This document shows, one piece after another, positions 9,213-17,811 of a stretch of DNA of 64,000 nucleotides. Position numbers and translations under genes: made by a program. Within the stretch, counting starts at the first letter, position 1. The number at the start of each line of letters is the position of its first letter. The stretch is from Limimaricola pyoseonensis (lineage in GTDB: Bacteria; Pseudomonadota; Alphaproteobacteria; Rhodobacterales; Rhodobacteraceae), in contig NZ_FNAT01000008.1 of assembly GCF_900102015.1 (NCBI RefSeq), forward strand, positions 62,001 to 126,000, given 5' to 3'. The notes beneath the pieces were generated by a model. It did not search any database. It saw only the letters and a list, made by a program, of their open reading frames with translations, and had not been told where the DNA came from.

Positions 9213-10538
9213 TTGACCCGTGACCATGACCAGCGCCCCCTTTCCGTGCCCGGCCACCGGCTGGCGCGGCTGGCCCGGATCGGCGGCCTGGGCGCGGGGC
9301 TGGCCGGGCGCGTGGCCTCGGGCGGCGCGCGCGAGCTGGCGGCGGGGCGGCGGCCCGACCTCGCCCGGCTGCTGATGACGCCCGCCAACGCCGCCCGCGT
9401 CGCGGGCGAGCTGGCGCGGATGCGCGGTGCTGCGATGAAGCTCGGGCAGCTCATTTCGATGGATGCGGGCGACATGCTGCCGCCCGAGCTGGCCGCCGTC
9501 TTCGATCGGCTGCGCGCCGAGGCGCACCCGATGCCGCCCGCGCAGCTCAAGCGGGTGCTGGCCGAGGGCTGGGGGCCGGACTGGCTGAAGCGCTTCGAGC
9601 GGTTCGAGCCGCGCCCGATGGCCGCCGCCTCGATCGGGCAGGTGCACCGGGCGCGCACGCGCGACGGCCGCGACCTCGCGATCAAGGTGCAGTATCCGGG
9701 GGTGAAACGCAGCATCGACAGCGACGTCGCGAATCTCGGCGCGATGATCCGGATGTCGGGGATGCTGCCTGCGGGCAGCGACATCGCGCCGCTTCTGGCG
9801 GCGGCGCGCGCACAGCTGCACGAGGAGGCCGACTACGCGCGCGAGGCGGTGCAGCTTTCGCGCTTCGGCGATCTGCTGGCGGGCGACGCGCGCTTCCGCG
9901 TGCCGCGTCTCGCGGCCGATCTCTCGACGCCCTCGATCCTCGCCATGAGCTTCGAGCCGGGCCGGCCGATCGAGAGCCTCGCGCAGGCGCCGCGGGACAC
10001 CCGCGACGCGGCGATGGCGGCGCTTCTGGAGCTGGGGCTGCGCGAGCTGTTCGACTGGCGGCTGATGCAGACCGACCCGAACTTCGCCAATTACCGCGTC
10101 GCCGATGACGGCGCGATCGTGCTGCTGGATTTCGGCGCGGCGCGGGAGTTTTCGGAGGACACCGTCGCGCAGTTCGGCGCGTTGCTGCGCGCAGGCCTCG
10201 CCGGCGACCGCGCGGCGGTGGACCGGATCGCTGGCGAGATCGGCTATTTCGACGAGACCATGCCGCGCGGGCATCGCGACCGGCTGGTCGGGCTGATGCT
10301 CGACACCTTCGCGGTGATGCGCGACGACGCGCCCTTCGACTTCGCGGGCTCGGGGCTGGCGGCGCGGCTGCGCGACGCGGCGCTGGAGATCGCGGCCGAC
10401 CGGCAGGGCGGCCCGCCGCCGCCGGTCGACGGGCTGTTTTTGCAGCGCAAGGCGGCCGGCATGTACCTGCTGGGCGCGCGGCTGCGCGCGCGGGTGGCGG
10501 CGCGGCCGCTGGTCGAGCGCTTCATCGGGCCGGTCTGA
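9213..10538 (+). CDS. ABC1/UbiB (AarF) family atypical kinase/ATPase
   Basis: This 441-residue protein-kinase-like protein belongs to the UbiB/ADCK family, which acts in ubiquinone biosynthesis or membrane lipid homeostasis. The family signature K-L-G-Q (residues 76-79, the KxGQ motif) is visible. So are the alanine-rich A-A-A-S loop that replaces the glycine-rich loop, the lysine in V-K-V-Q-Y-P-G-V, and the metal-binding V-L-L-D-F-G-A. No strong C-terminal TM helices are seen, unlike UbiB itself, so this is likely a paralogue rather than the coenzyme Q gene. The start is TTG at 9213 (GTG at 9246 is an alternative), so the first 11 residues are uncertain. It stands alone, convergent with the cupin gene. 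Confidence 0.88.
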   Translation: MTRDHDQRPLSVPGHRLARLARIGGLGAGLAGRVASGGARELAAGRRPDLARLLMTPANAARVAGELARMRGAAMKLGQLISMDAGDMLPPELAAVFDRLRAEAHPMPPAQLKRVLAEGWGPDWLKRFERFEPRPMAAASIGQVHRARTRDGRDLAIKVQYPGVKRSIDSDVANLGAMIRMSGMLPAGSDIAPLLAAARAQLHEEADYAREAVQLSRFGDLLAGDARFRVPRLAADLSTPSILAMSFEPGRPIESLAQAPRDTRDAAMAALLELGLRELFDWRLMQTDPNFANYRVADDGAIVLLDFGAAREFSEDTVAQFGALLRAGLAGDRAAVDRIAGEIGYFDETMPRGHRDRLVGLMLDTFAVMRDDAPFDFAGSGLAARLRDAALEIAADRQGGPPPPVDGLFLQRKAAGMYLLGARLRARVAARPLVERFIGPV

Positions 10539-10627
10539 GCGTCGGCTTCGAACCGGGGGCGGGGCAGAAACGGCGCACCGGACAACCGATCACCAAGCAA
10601 CATGCCGCCGGCCCGCCCCCGGCTCGT

Positions 10628-10644
10628 CCGCCCCGGCGGGGCGG
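10628..10644. terminator. Hairpin between convergent UbiB-like and cupin genes
   Basis: A 7-bp stem (CCGCCCC/GGGGCGG) with a 3-base loop lies between two converging genes. A second, longer-range 11-bp inverted repeat pairs 10553-10563 with 10612-10622. Together they could stop transcription from both sides. Confidence 0.5.
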
Positions 10645-10662
10645 TTCGGGTGATCCGTCAGT

Positions 10663-11106
10663 TCATTCCGCCCCGAGCGGCGGGCCGGTGAAGCTGAGGT
10701 GATGGCGCGTCGCCGCGTCCTCGACCGCCGCCATGTCCTCGGGGATGCGGCAGCCCTTCTCGGCCATCTCGGCCCAGAACGCCTCGAAGCCGCCCGGCGT
10801 CAGGATGACGAGGTGCCGCGACGGGCCGTCCTCGGTGACGCGGAAGGTGTGCGGCGTGCCGCGCGGCACGAAGACCGTCTCGCCGGGGTCGCGCAGCAGC
10901 GTCTCGCCGTCGAGCCAGAACTCGACCCGCCCGGTCAGGATCACGAAGGCCTCGTCGGCGTCGTGATGCACGTGCCGGGGCGGGCCTGAGAGCGGCGGCG
11001 AGGTCGAGTCGGTGATCGACATCGCGCCCTGCGTCGCGGCGCTGCTCAGGATGGTGTCGTAGCTCACGCCGAGCCATTCGAAGCCGGTCTCCACTTGGTC
11101 TTTCAT
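10663..11106 (-). CDS. Small cupin-domain protein
   Basis: This 147-residue single cupin beta-barrel shows metal-site motif 1 as R-H-V-H-H-D-A-D-E-A-F and motif 2 as P-G-E-T-V-F-V-P-R-G-T-P-H-T-F. Both provide the histidines and glutamate of a typical cupin centre. No enzyme function can be named; related proteins are often dioxygenase-like or sugar/quercetin-binding. The ATG at 11106 is chosen over upstream starts because GGAGGA lies 5 bases before it. It is divergent from a LysR gene with about 105 bp between them, so that regulator probably controls it. Confidence 0.85.
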   Translation of the reverse strand: MKDQVETGFEWLGVSYDTILSSAATQGAMSITDSTSPPLSGPPRHVHHDADEAFVILTGRVEFWLDGETLLRDPGETVFVPRGTPHTFRVTEDGPSRHLVILTPGGFEAFWAEMAEKGCRIPEDMAAVEDAATRHHLSFTGPPLGAE

Positions 11107-11134
11107 CGCGTCCTCCATCCGCTGGGGGTGAACA

Positions 11135-11201
11135 CGAAGGCGCCTTCGCAAGACAGGCTACGCCCGGCCGTGCTACCGTGGAAACGGATTGATCGGGTAG
11201 C
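11135..11201. promoter_or_regulatory. Divergent cupin/LysR promoter with two inverted repeats
   Basis: A perfect 14-bp palindrome CGAAGGCGCCTTCG lies at 11135-11148. A second inverted repeat, GCTACC at 11172-11177 and GGTAGC at 11196-11201, encloses an A/T-richer centre. LysR regulators usually bind such sites between themselves and a divergent target. Which repeat is the operator is not known. Confidence 0.4.
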
Positions 11202-11211
11202 GGTTATCGGT

Positions 11212-12159
11212 GTGGTCAATTTCAGGACCTTCGACCTGAACCTCCTGCGGGTGCTGGACGCGCTTCTGCGCGAGGGCTCGACCGTGCGGGCGGGGGCGCG
11301 GCTCGGCATGTCGCAATCGGCGGTGTCCTCGGCGCTGGCGCGGCTCAGGTCGGCGCTCGGCGACGAGCTGTTCTTCCGGCATCGCGGCGGGCTCGCCCCC
11401 ACCCGCTTTGCCGAGACGCTGCGCGACCCGTTGCGCGAGGCGCTCGACGGGTTGCAGGGGATCCTGAGCGGGCCGGGCGGCTTCGACCCGGCCGCGTCGG
11501 ATGCGCGGTTCCGCATCTCGGGCAGCGACTTCTTCGCCGAGATGCTGATGCCGCCCCTGGCCGAGGCGCTGTCGCGCGAGGCGCCCCTGATGCGGGTGCA
11601 TCTCGTCGATCTCGTGCCCGACAGCTACGTCGCGACGCTGGAGCGCTACGGCGCCGACATGGCGCTGGTGCCGGCGCTGGAGCTGCCGAACTGGGTGCAC
11701 AGCCGCCATGTCTTCGACTCCGCCTTCGCGGTGATCGCGCGGGCCGGGCACCCGGCCGTCGCGGCGGCGGCGGTGCGCCCGGGCGAGGTCATGCCGGTGG
11801 ACCTGTTCTGCGATCTCTACCACGTGCTGTTCTCGCCGGAGGGCAAGACGCGGGCGATGGGCGACGCGGCGCTGGCGCGGGTCGGGCGGGAGCGGCGGGT
11901 GGCGATGACGCTGCCGGTGTTCTCGGGGGTGTGCCGGGCGGTGGCGGGCTCGGACCTGATCGCGCTGATCCCGCGGCAGCTGGCGCGGCGCGTGGCCGGG
12001 CCGATGGGGCTCGAGGTCTACGCGCCGCCGATGCCGATCGCGCCTGCGCCGATCGTGATGATCTGGCACCGTCGCCACGACGCCTGGCCGGCGCATGGCT
12101 GGATGCGCGACCGGATCGCGGCGCTGCTGGCGCCGCTCGACGCCGACCCGGACTTCTAG
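11212..12159 (+). CDS. LysR family transcriptional regulator
   Basis: This regulator has 315 residues from a GTG start at 11212. The winged helix-turn-helix is at residues 5-65 (F-D-L-N-L-L-R-V-L-D-A-L-L...M-S-Q-S-A-V-S-S-A-L-A-R-L-R). The C-terminal half is a periplasmic-binding-protein-like effector domain. The GTG is chosen because the LysR N-terminus (V-N-F-R-T-F-D-L-N) begins there; upstream sequence is promoter. Effector unknown. The likely target is the divergent cupin gene plus autoregulation. Its 3' end overlaps the convergent DUF3293 gene by 4 bp. Confidence 0.9.
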   Translation: MVNFRTFDLNLLRVLDALLREGSTVRAGARLGMSQSAVSSALARLRSALGDELFFRHRGGLAPTRFAETLRDPLREALDGLQGILSGPGGFDPAASDARFRISGSDFFAEMLMPPLAEALSREAPLMRVHLVDLVPDSYVATLERYGADMALVPALELPNWVHSRHVFDSAFAVIARAGHPAVAAAAVRPGEVMPVDLFCDLYHVLFSPEGKTRAMGDAALARVGRERRVAMTLPVFSGVCRAVAGSDLIALIPRQLARRVAGPMGLEVYAPPMPIAPAPIVMIWHRRHDAWPAHGWMRDRIAALLAPLDADPDF

Positions 12160-12578
12160 CCGAAATCCGTCGCCACCACCCGCGCCGCGCCGCCGCGCGT
12201 AATTTCGAGCACCGCCGCCTGCCGGAAGTCGCGCGCGAGCCGCTGCGCGGCCTCGGGCGACAGCCCCGGCACGAAGAGGCTCGGCTCGGGCGGCCAGAGC
12301 CCGTCGCGGCCCGCGCCCTCGGCCGGGATCGCCGCGAGGCCCATCGCCGCGATCCCGGCCGCGAGCCGCGCTTGCGCGGCGCGGTTTTCGGGCTCCGCCG
12401 TCGCCACGCTCATCGGGTTCCAGGCGGTGATGACCACGCCGCGCGCGGCATCGTGCCGGTCGAGCAGGGCATCGCAGCCGGGCGAGGCCTCGCCGGGCCT
12501 AAGCACCAGAGGCGGGTCCGAGAAGACGCGGTAGTCGGTCGCCTCATAGGCCGCGCGCAGGCCGGGCGGCAGCGTCAC
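12156..12578 (-). CDS. DUF3293 domain protein
   Basis: This is a 140-residue cytoplasmic protein of unknown function. The family signature is visible: I-T-A-W-N-P-M-S in the middle (the T-A-x-N-P element), followed by an N-R-A-A-Q-A-R-L helix and a W-P-P-E-P-S-L-F segment. The ATG overlaps the stop of the GH42 gene by 4 bp, making it the last gene of the galactoside operon, though nothing links it biochemically to sugar use. Confidence 0.8.
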   Translation of the reverse strand: MTLPPGLRAAYEATDYRVFSDPPLVLRPGEASPGCDALLDRHDAARGVVITAWNPMSVATAEPENRAAQARLAAGIAAMGLAAIPAEGAGRDGLWPPEPSLFVPGLSPEAAQRLARDFRQAAVLEITRGGAARVVATDFG

Positions 12579-14503
12579 GGCGTCTCGCGCGTGACCGAGA
12601 TCGGCGGCAGCACCATGCCTTCGACATGCGCGTCGGCCTCGGTGTGGTTGAACCAGAACCGCTCGGCCCCGGTGTCGCGGCGGCGCACGCCGTCGGGCAG
12701 CTCGATGGTGTCGAGCCCGGCGCGGGCGCAGAGCCCGGCGAGGATGCGCTTGGCCGCCACCCGGTCGGGCCAGCCGGCGAGGTAGGTGACGCGGTCGTCG
12801 CGCATCACGGCGGGCTCGCCCGTCGCCGTGCGCTCGACCACCCGCGCCTCGCCCTCGATCGCCTCGCGGTAGCCGGTGAAATGCCCGCCCTGGTCGAGCG
12901 GCTCGGGCCGGTCGGCGCGCAGGCTTTCGACATGGGCGACGGTGACGGAAAGGCCGGGGAAGGCCGGCGGCAGCGGCACCGGGATGCGCATGTCGATGTC
13001 GCGCGCGCCGCTGCGCGGGCCGATCAGCACCTCGGCCTCGGCGGCGGCGAGCGCAGCCTTCAGGTCATCGGCCATGTGCATCAGGCCGGGCGCCGCGATC
13101 AGCCGGTAGCCGGTGAAGTCGCGCGCGGTGCCGGGCAGGATGTCGATGGAAAGGCCCAAGCTGCGCATCGCCTTGTAGATGTCGAGCACGAGGCCGAAAT
13201 AGCTCAGCCCCGCGCCATGCGGCTGCACCGTCCATGCGAAGTCGGCATCGTAGTCGAACAGAATTGCCACCTCGGCGCGGGAGCGGCCGACCTCGGGGGC
13301 CTTCGCGATCTCGCGCGCGACCTGCGCGGCCTCCTCCAGCCCCGGCGCCGGCTGGCTGTCGGGGCGCAGCAGGCCCGCATGCATCTGCTCCTGCGCGAAG
13401 GGGGCCTGCCGCCAGCGGAAGTAGCTCACACAGTCGGCGCCGTGGGCGAAGGCCTCCCAGCTCCACAGCCGCACCATGCCCGGCAGCGGCGCGGGGTTGT
13501 GCGGGGCCCAGTTCACCGGGCCCGGCTGCTGCTCCATCACCCACATGCGGCCCTTGCCGACGGCGCGGTAGAGGTCGTGGTGGAAGGCCTGGAAATCCGG
13601 GTCGCCCTGCCGCGCGAAGAGGCGCTGCTCGTCGGGCGTGGCGCCGGCGCGGTCCTCGAGAAAGCCCAGCGGGTAGCTGTCCCACGAGGCGAAATCGAGA
13701 TCCTCGCCCACGGCGAAATGGTCGAAATCGGTGATCCGGCCCATGTAGTTGTGGGTGATCGGCGCCTTCGAGCGGGCGCGGATGATGTCCACCTGCCGGC
13801 GGTTGAAGCGGACCACCTGATCGGAGGAGAAGCGCCGGAAGGCGAGCGCGTGGCTCGGGTTCGGCTCGGTCACGGTGAGGTTGGGCAGGTCGATCTCGTC
13901 GAAGTCGCGGTACTCCATCGACCAGAAGACGTTGCCCCAGGCGGCGTTGAGCGCGTCGATATCGCCGTCGTTGCCCTCGCCCGGGTAGCGCTGGCGCAGC
14001 CACTGCCGGAACGCGGTCCGCGCCGCGTCGCTGTAGGAGATGATGGTGTCGTGGCAGCCGTACTCGTTGTCGGTCTGCCAGGCCGCGACGTGTTCGTTGG
14101 CGCCGTAGCGGTCGGCCAAGAGGCCGGTGATGCGGTCGCTTTCGGCGGCATAGCCCTCGTGCGAGAAGCAGTAGTGCCGGCGCGAGCCGAACTTGCGCGG
14201 GCGCCCTTCTGCGTCGATGGCGAGCATGTCGGGGTGGCGGTCGATCATCCAGCGCGGCGGCGTCGCGGTGGGGGTGCCGAGCACGACCTTGAGCCCGGCG
14301 TCGCCCAGCGTCCAGATCGCCTCGTCGAGCCATTCGAAATGCAGCTCGCCGGGGGTGGGTTCGAGCTTCGACCACGCGAATTCGCCGATCCGCACCCATG
14401 TCAGGCCGGTCTCGGCCATGCGGCGCGCGTCCTCGGACCAGATCGAGCGGGGCCAGTGCTCGGGGTAGTAGCAGCAGCCCAATGTGCGGGTGAGGTCGGT
14501 CAT
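12575..14503 (-). CDS. GH42 beta-galactosidase
   Basis: This 642-residue glycoside hydrolase removes terminal beta-galactose. The N-terminal (beta/alpha)8 barrel begins with C-C-Y-Y-P-E-H-W-P. The acid/base is E147 in W-Q-T-D-N-E-Y-G-C-H. The nucleophile is E324 in W-V-M-E-Q-Q-P-G. Trimerisation-like and C-terminal beta domains follow. There is no signal peptide, so it is cytoplasmic and needs the adjacent importer. It lies 11 bp after the GH36 gene. Natural substrates may be plant or algal galacto-oligosaccharides rather than lactose. Confidence 0.93.
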   Translation of the reverse strand: MTDLTRTLGCCYYPEHWPRSIWSEDARRMAETGLTWVRIGEFAWSKLEPTPGELHFEWLDEAIWTLGDAGLKVVLGTPTATPPRWMIDRHPDMLAIDAEGRPRKFGSRRHYCFSHEGYAAESDRITGLLADRYGANEHVAAWQTDNEYGCHDTIISYSDAARTAFRQWLRQRYPGEGNDGDIDALNAAWGNVFWSMEYRDFDEIDLPNLTVTEPNPSHALAFRRFSSDQVVRFNRRQVDIIRARSKAPITHNYMGRITDFDHFAVGEDLDFASWDSYPLGFLEDRAGATPDEQRLFARQGDPDFQAFHHDLYRAVGKGRMWVMEQQPGPVNWAPHNPAPLPGMVRLWSWEAFAHGADCVSYFRWRQAPFAQEQMHAGLLRPDSQPAPGLEEAAQVAREIAKAPEVGRSRAEVAILFDYDADFAWTVQPHGAGLSYFGLVLDIYKAMRSLGLSIDILPGTARDFTGYRLIAAPGLMHMADDLKAALAAAEAEVLIGPRSGARDIDMRIPVPLPPAFPGLSVTVAHVESLRADRPEPLDQGGHFTGYREAIEGEARVVERTATGEPAVMRDDRVTYLAGWPDRVAAKRILAGLCARAGLDTIELPDGVRRRDTGAERFWFNHTEADAHVEGMVLPPISVTRETP

Positions 14504-14514
14504 GGCGGTGTCCG

Positions 14515-16599
14515 TCAGAGGCGGGTGCCCTCGAGCACCCAGATGGTGTCGGGAAAGGCGGAGGGCAGGTGCAGCCCGTGGCTCATCAGATAGGCGCCGG
14601 GCAGGTCGACGGGGCCGTCCTTCAGGGCCAGCGGCCCGCGCGACAGCACGCCCAGATCCTCGCGGTTGGCCAGATCGACGCGGTAGACCGCGTCGGGGTC
14701 GAGACCGGCGAGCCGCAGCGGGCGCGGCATGATCTGGTCGGAGGTGCGCGCATAGCCCGCGAAGACCGCGAAGCGCGTGCCGTCATCGGCCATCTGCTGC
14801 TCGGCGATCACCGCGCCGTCGGCGGCGTCGAGGCGGTGGATGTCGGCGCGCATGGTCCAGCCGCGGTTGGCCTTCCACCAGGCGGTGACGCGGGTGAGCA
14901 CCTGCGCCTCCTCCTCCGACAGCTCGCGCGGGTCCATCTCGAAGCCCATGTGCCGCTGCGCCGCGACCCAGGCGCGCAGGCGGATGTCGTGCACCCGGCC
15001 CGAGGTGTGGCAATGGCGCGGCCCGACATGGCTGCCGGTGATGGCGGCGGGCAGGAACAACGCCGCCTCGTGCTGCATCCTGAGCCGCTCCAGCGCGTCG
15101 TTGCTGTCCGAGAGCCACACCCGGTGGGTGCGCTCGAGGATGCCGGCGTCGATCCGGCCGCCGCCCGAGGCGCAGCTTTCGATCTCGACCTCCGGATGCG
15201 CGGCGCGCAGCCGGTCGAGAAGGTCGTAGATGCCGCGCGTCTGGCCGGCGTCGGGGTAGGGCAGCAGGCGGTTGTGGTCCCACTTGATGTAGTCGATCGC
15301 GTGGTCGCGCAGCAGCGCGCCGATCCGGTCGAAGAGGTAGTCGCGCACCTCCTCGTTCGCCATGTCGAGAACCAGCTGCTGGCGCCCCTCGATCTGGTCG
15401 CGCGGGCCCATCGCCCAGCCGGGATGGGCGCGGTAGGTGTCGCTGTCGGCGTTGATCATCTCGGGCTCGAACCAGATGCCGAAGCTCATGTTCAGCCCGT
15501 GCACATGCTCGATCAGCGGCGCGAGCCCGTCGGGATACTTGCGGTCGTCGATCCACCAGTCGCCAAGCGACGAGGTGTCGTCGTCGCGCTTGCCGAACCA
15601 GCCGTCGTCGAGCACGAAACGCTCGGCCCCGAGCGCGCTGGCGCGGGTGGCGATCTGCTTCAGCGTCTCGACATCGTGGTCGAAATAGATCGCCTCCCAG
15701 CAGTTGTAATGCACCGGGCGCGGGCGTTTCGGGTCGGGCCAGCGCACGACGCGGTCGCGGATGTGGCGCTGGAAGGCGATGGCGCAGCCGTTCAGACCGG
15801 CGCGCGAGAAGCTCGCCAGAAGCGGCCCGGTCGCGGCGCGGGTGACGGGGGCGAGCTCGGTCGCCGTGGCATGGCCGAACTGCACCTGCCGCCGGCCGTC
15901 GGGCAGCTCTTCGGCGACCATGCGGTGCCCGCCCGACCAGCCGTAATGGAAGGCCCAGACGTCGCCGGCGGTGTTGGTGGCGCCGCGGCCGGGCACGATC
16001 AGCCCCGGGAAATGCTCGTGCCCCGAACGGCCGGTGCGGGCCTCGCGCAGGCGGATGCCCGAGGACCACGGCGTGCGCTGCGGCCGGAACTCGCCGATCC
16101 AGCGGCCGGCCATGTCGATCATCTCGTCCGAGAGCTGCGGCCCCGGCAGCACCGGCGCGGCGAGCCAGTCGACGATCACCGGCGCCTCGCTCTCGATCTC
16201 GGCCGAGAGGGTCAGCACATGGGTGTCGGGGTCGATCGCGAAGCGGGCGGTGTAGCTCAGGCCGAGATCGGCGTCGGTGCAGCGCAGCGCCAGCCGGTCG
16301 CGGCCGGTCTCGGCCTCCTGCAGCCTGAGCCGCGGCCGCAGCACCCGGCCGCCTTCGTCGCGCAGGGCCAGCCCCGGCTGGCCGGGAAAGCTGCGATCGG
16401 CCTCGGGGCAGATCGAGAGCGGCGCGTTGGCGTCGAGCATGCCGCCGGTGCGGTCGAGCGCATGGGCGGCGGCCAGCGCCGCGAGGTCGCTGCCCTTGGC
16501 CAGCGGCGCGCCCCAGTAGACCACCTCCGGCAGGCGGGCGTCGGTCGAGGCCAGCACGAGGGTCTGGGCGAAGCTGTCGAGGCGCCAGCAATCGGTCAT
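14515..16599 (-). CDS. GH36 alpha-galactosidase
   Basis: This retaining alpha-galactosidase (melibiose/raffinose type) has 694 residues. It has an N-terminal beta-sandwich and a central barrel. The nucleophile is D441 in Y-I-K-W-D-H-N-R. The motif E-S-C-A-S-G-G-G-R supports sugar binding, and the probable acid/base is D498 in W-L-S-D-S-N-D. A C-terminal beta domain completes it. There is no signal peptide. The ATG at 16599 overlaps the permease stop by 4 bp, so import and hydrolysis are translationally coupled. Together with GH42 the operon can remove both alpha- and beta-linked galactose. Confidence 0.94.
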   Translation of the reverse strand: MTDCWRLDSFAQTLVLASTDARLPEVVYWGAPLAKGSDLAALAAAHALDRTGGMLDANAPLSICPEADRSFPGQPGLALRDEGGRVLRPRLRLQEAETGRDRLALRCTDADLGLSYTARFAIDPDTHVLTLSAEIESEAPVIVDWLAAPVLPGPQLSDEMIDMAGRWIGEFRPQRTPWSSGIRLREARTGRSGHEHFPGLIVPGRGATNTAGDVWAFHYGWSGGHRMVAEELPDGRRQVQFGHATATELAPVTRAATGPLLASFSRAGLNGCAIAFQRHIRDRVVRWPDPKRPRPVHYNCWEAIYFDHDVETLKQIATRASALGAERFVLDDGWFGKRDDDTSSLGDWWIDDRKYPDGLAPLIEHVHGLNMSFGIWFEPEMINADSDTYRAHPGWAMGPRDQIEGRQQLVLDMANEEVRDYLFDRIGALLRDHAIDYIKWDHNRLLPYPDAGQTRGIYDLLDRLRAAHPEVEIESCASGGGRIDAGILERTHRVWLSDSNDALERLRMQHEAALFLPAAITGSHVGPRHCHTSGRVHDIRLRAWVAAQRHMGFEMDPRELSEEEAQVLTRVTAWWKANRGWTMRADIHRLDAADGAVIAEQQMADDGTRFAVFAGYARTSDQIMPRPLRLAGLDPDAVYRVDLANREDLGVLSRGPLALKDGPVDLPGAYLMSHGLHLPSAFPDTIWVLEGTRL

Positions 16600-17444
16600 T
16601 TGACGGCTCCGAGGGTGAGGCCAGCGATGAAGTGACGCTGCATCAGGAAGAACATCGCAACGGGCGGCAGCGCGGCGACGATGCTGCCCGCGCTCATCAG
16701 GTGGTAGGCGGCGCGGTACTGCGCGTTGAAGGAGGTGATCCCCGCCGTGACCGGCTGGCTTTCCGCGCCTTGCGTCAGCACCACCGCCCAGAAGTAGTCG
16801 TTCCAGATGAAGGTGAAGATCAGCACCGCCAGCGCCGCGATGGCGGGCTTCATCAGCGGCAGCACCACGAACCAGAAGATCCGCCATTCCGAGACGCCCT
16901 CGACCCGGGCGGCCTCGATCAGCTCGAAGGGCAGGGCGCGGATGAAGTTACGCATGAACAGCGTGCAGAAGCCGGTCTGGAAGGCGATGTGGAACAGCAC
17001 CAGACCGGTCTTGGTGTTGTAGAGCCCGAGATCGAGCGTCAGGTCGCGCACCGGCACCATCAGGATCTGGAACGGCACGAAGTTGCCCGCGACGAACAAA
17101 AAGAAGATCCAGAGGTTGGCGCGGAACTTGTAGATGCCGAGCGCGAAGCCGGTCATGCACGACAGCGCCACCGCGCCGATCACCGTGGGCACGGTGATCA
17201 GCACCGAGTTCCACAGGTAGCGCGGCATGTCGCTTTCGAGGAAGACCTTGCCGTAGTTGGTGACGCCCTCGAAGGACGACGGCCAGCCCCAGTAATTGGC
17301 GTTGGCGAAGTCGGCGTCGGGGCGGATCGAGAAGATCGCCACCGCGATCAGCGGCAGGAGCCACAGGATGAGGGCGAAGGGCAGCAGCGACTGGTAGGCG
17401 ATCTGCGCGCCGCGCGGCTGCTTTTCGATCGGGGTCGGGAACAT
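16596..17444 (-). CDS. CUT1 sugar ABC transporter permease (MalG-type)
   Basis: This 282-residue inner-membrane subunit has six predicted helices. The EAA loop reads E-L-I-E-A-A-R-V-E-G-V-S-E-W-R-I-F-W, the coupling element for the ATPase at 21029-22090. A strong GGAGGAGAG ribosome site sits inside the end of the preceding YjbR gene. Partner of the MalF-type permease at 17808-18734. Confidence 0.93.
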   Translation of the reverse strand: MFPTPIEKQPRGAQIAYQSLLPFALILWLLPLIAVAIFSIRPDADFANANYWGWPSSFEGVTNYGKVFLESDMPRYLWNSVLITVPTVIGAVALSCMTGFALGIYKFRANLWIFFLFVAGNFVPFQILMVPVRDLTLDLGLYNTKTGLVLFHIAFQTGFCTLFMRNFIRALPFELIEAARVEGVSEWRIFWFVVLPLMKPAIAALAVLIFTFIWNDYFWAVVLTQGAESQPVTAGITSFNAQYRAAYHLMSAGSIVAALPPVAMFFLMQRHFIAGLTLGAVK

Positions 17445-17445
17445 C

Positions 17446-17811
17446 TCAGCTCTCCTCCAGGGGCGGCAGGTCCGACTGCGCCTTCTTGGTCAGCCCGGCG
17501 CGCACCCGGCCGTAGCTTGCGGCGATGCGGTGGCGGGCCTCGTCGGGGTCGAGCCCCTCGAGCGTCAGCCCGACCCAGGCGCCGCGGAAATAGGGCGGCT
17601 TGTGCGCCGCCCCGGCCTCGACCAGCATCTCGGCGGTCTCGCGGTCGGGGGTGGCGACGACCACGGTGGCGGTGTTGGTGTCGCGGTGCTCGTAATCGCC
17701 CCAGCAGGCGAACATCTTGCCGCCGACCTTCCACGAGTCGAGCTCGCCGGGGCCCGACCGGGTCGCGCCGGGCTGGGCGGCGCAGAGCGCGTCGAACTCG
17801 GCCCGGGTCAC
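17446..17811 (-). CDS. MmcQ/YjbR family protein inserted between the two permease genes
   Basis: This is a 121-residue cytoplasmic protein with the YjbR fold. A Phe-Asp-rich start is followed by D-S-W-K-V-G-G-K-M-F-A-C-W, T-A-T-V-V-V-A-T-P and W-V-G-L-T-L-E-G-L-D. The family has a CyaY-like/double-wing DNA-binding-like fold but no settled function. It starts with GTG overlapping the MalF stop (GTGA) and ends 1 base before the MalG start, so it is translated as part of the transporter operon. That position is unusual, because CUT1 permease genes are nearly always adjacent. Confidence 0.82.
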   Translation of the reverse strand: MTRAEFDALCAAQPGATRSGPGELDSWKVGGKMFACWGDYEHRDTNTATVVVATPDRETAEMLVEAGAAHKPPYFRGAWVGLTLEGLDPDEARHRIAASYGRVRAGLTKKAQSDLPPLEES

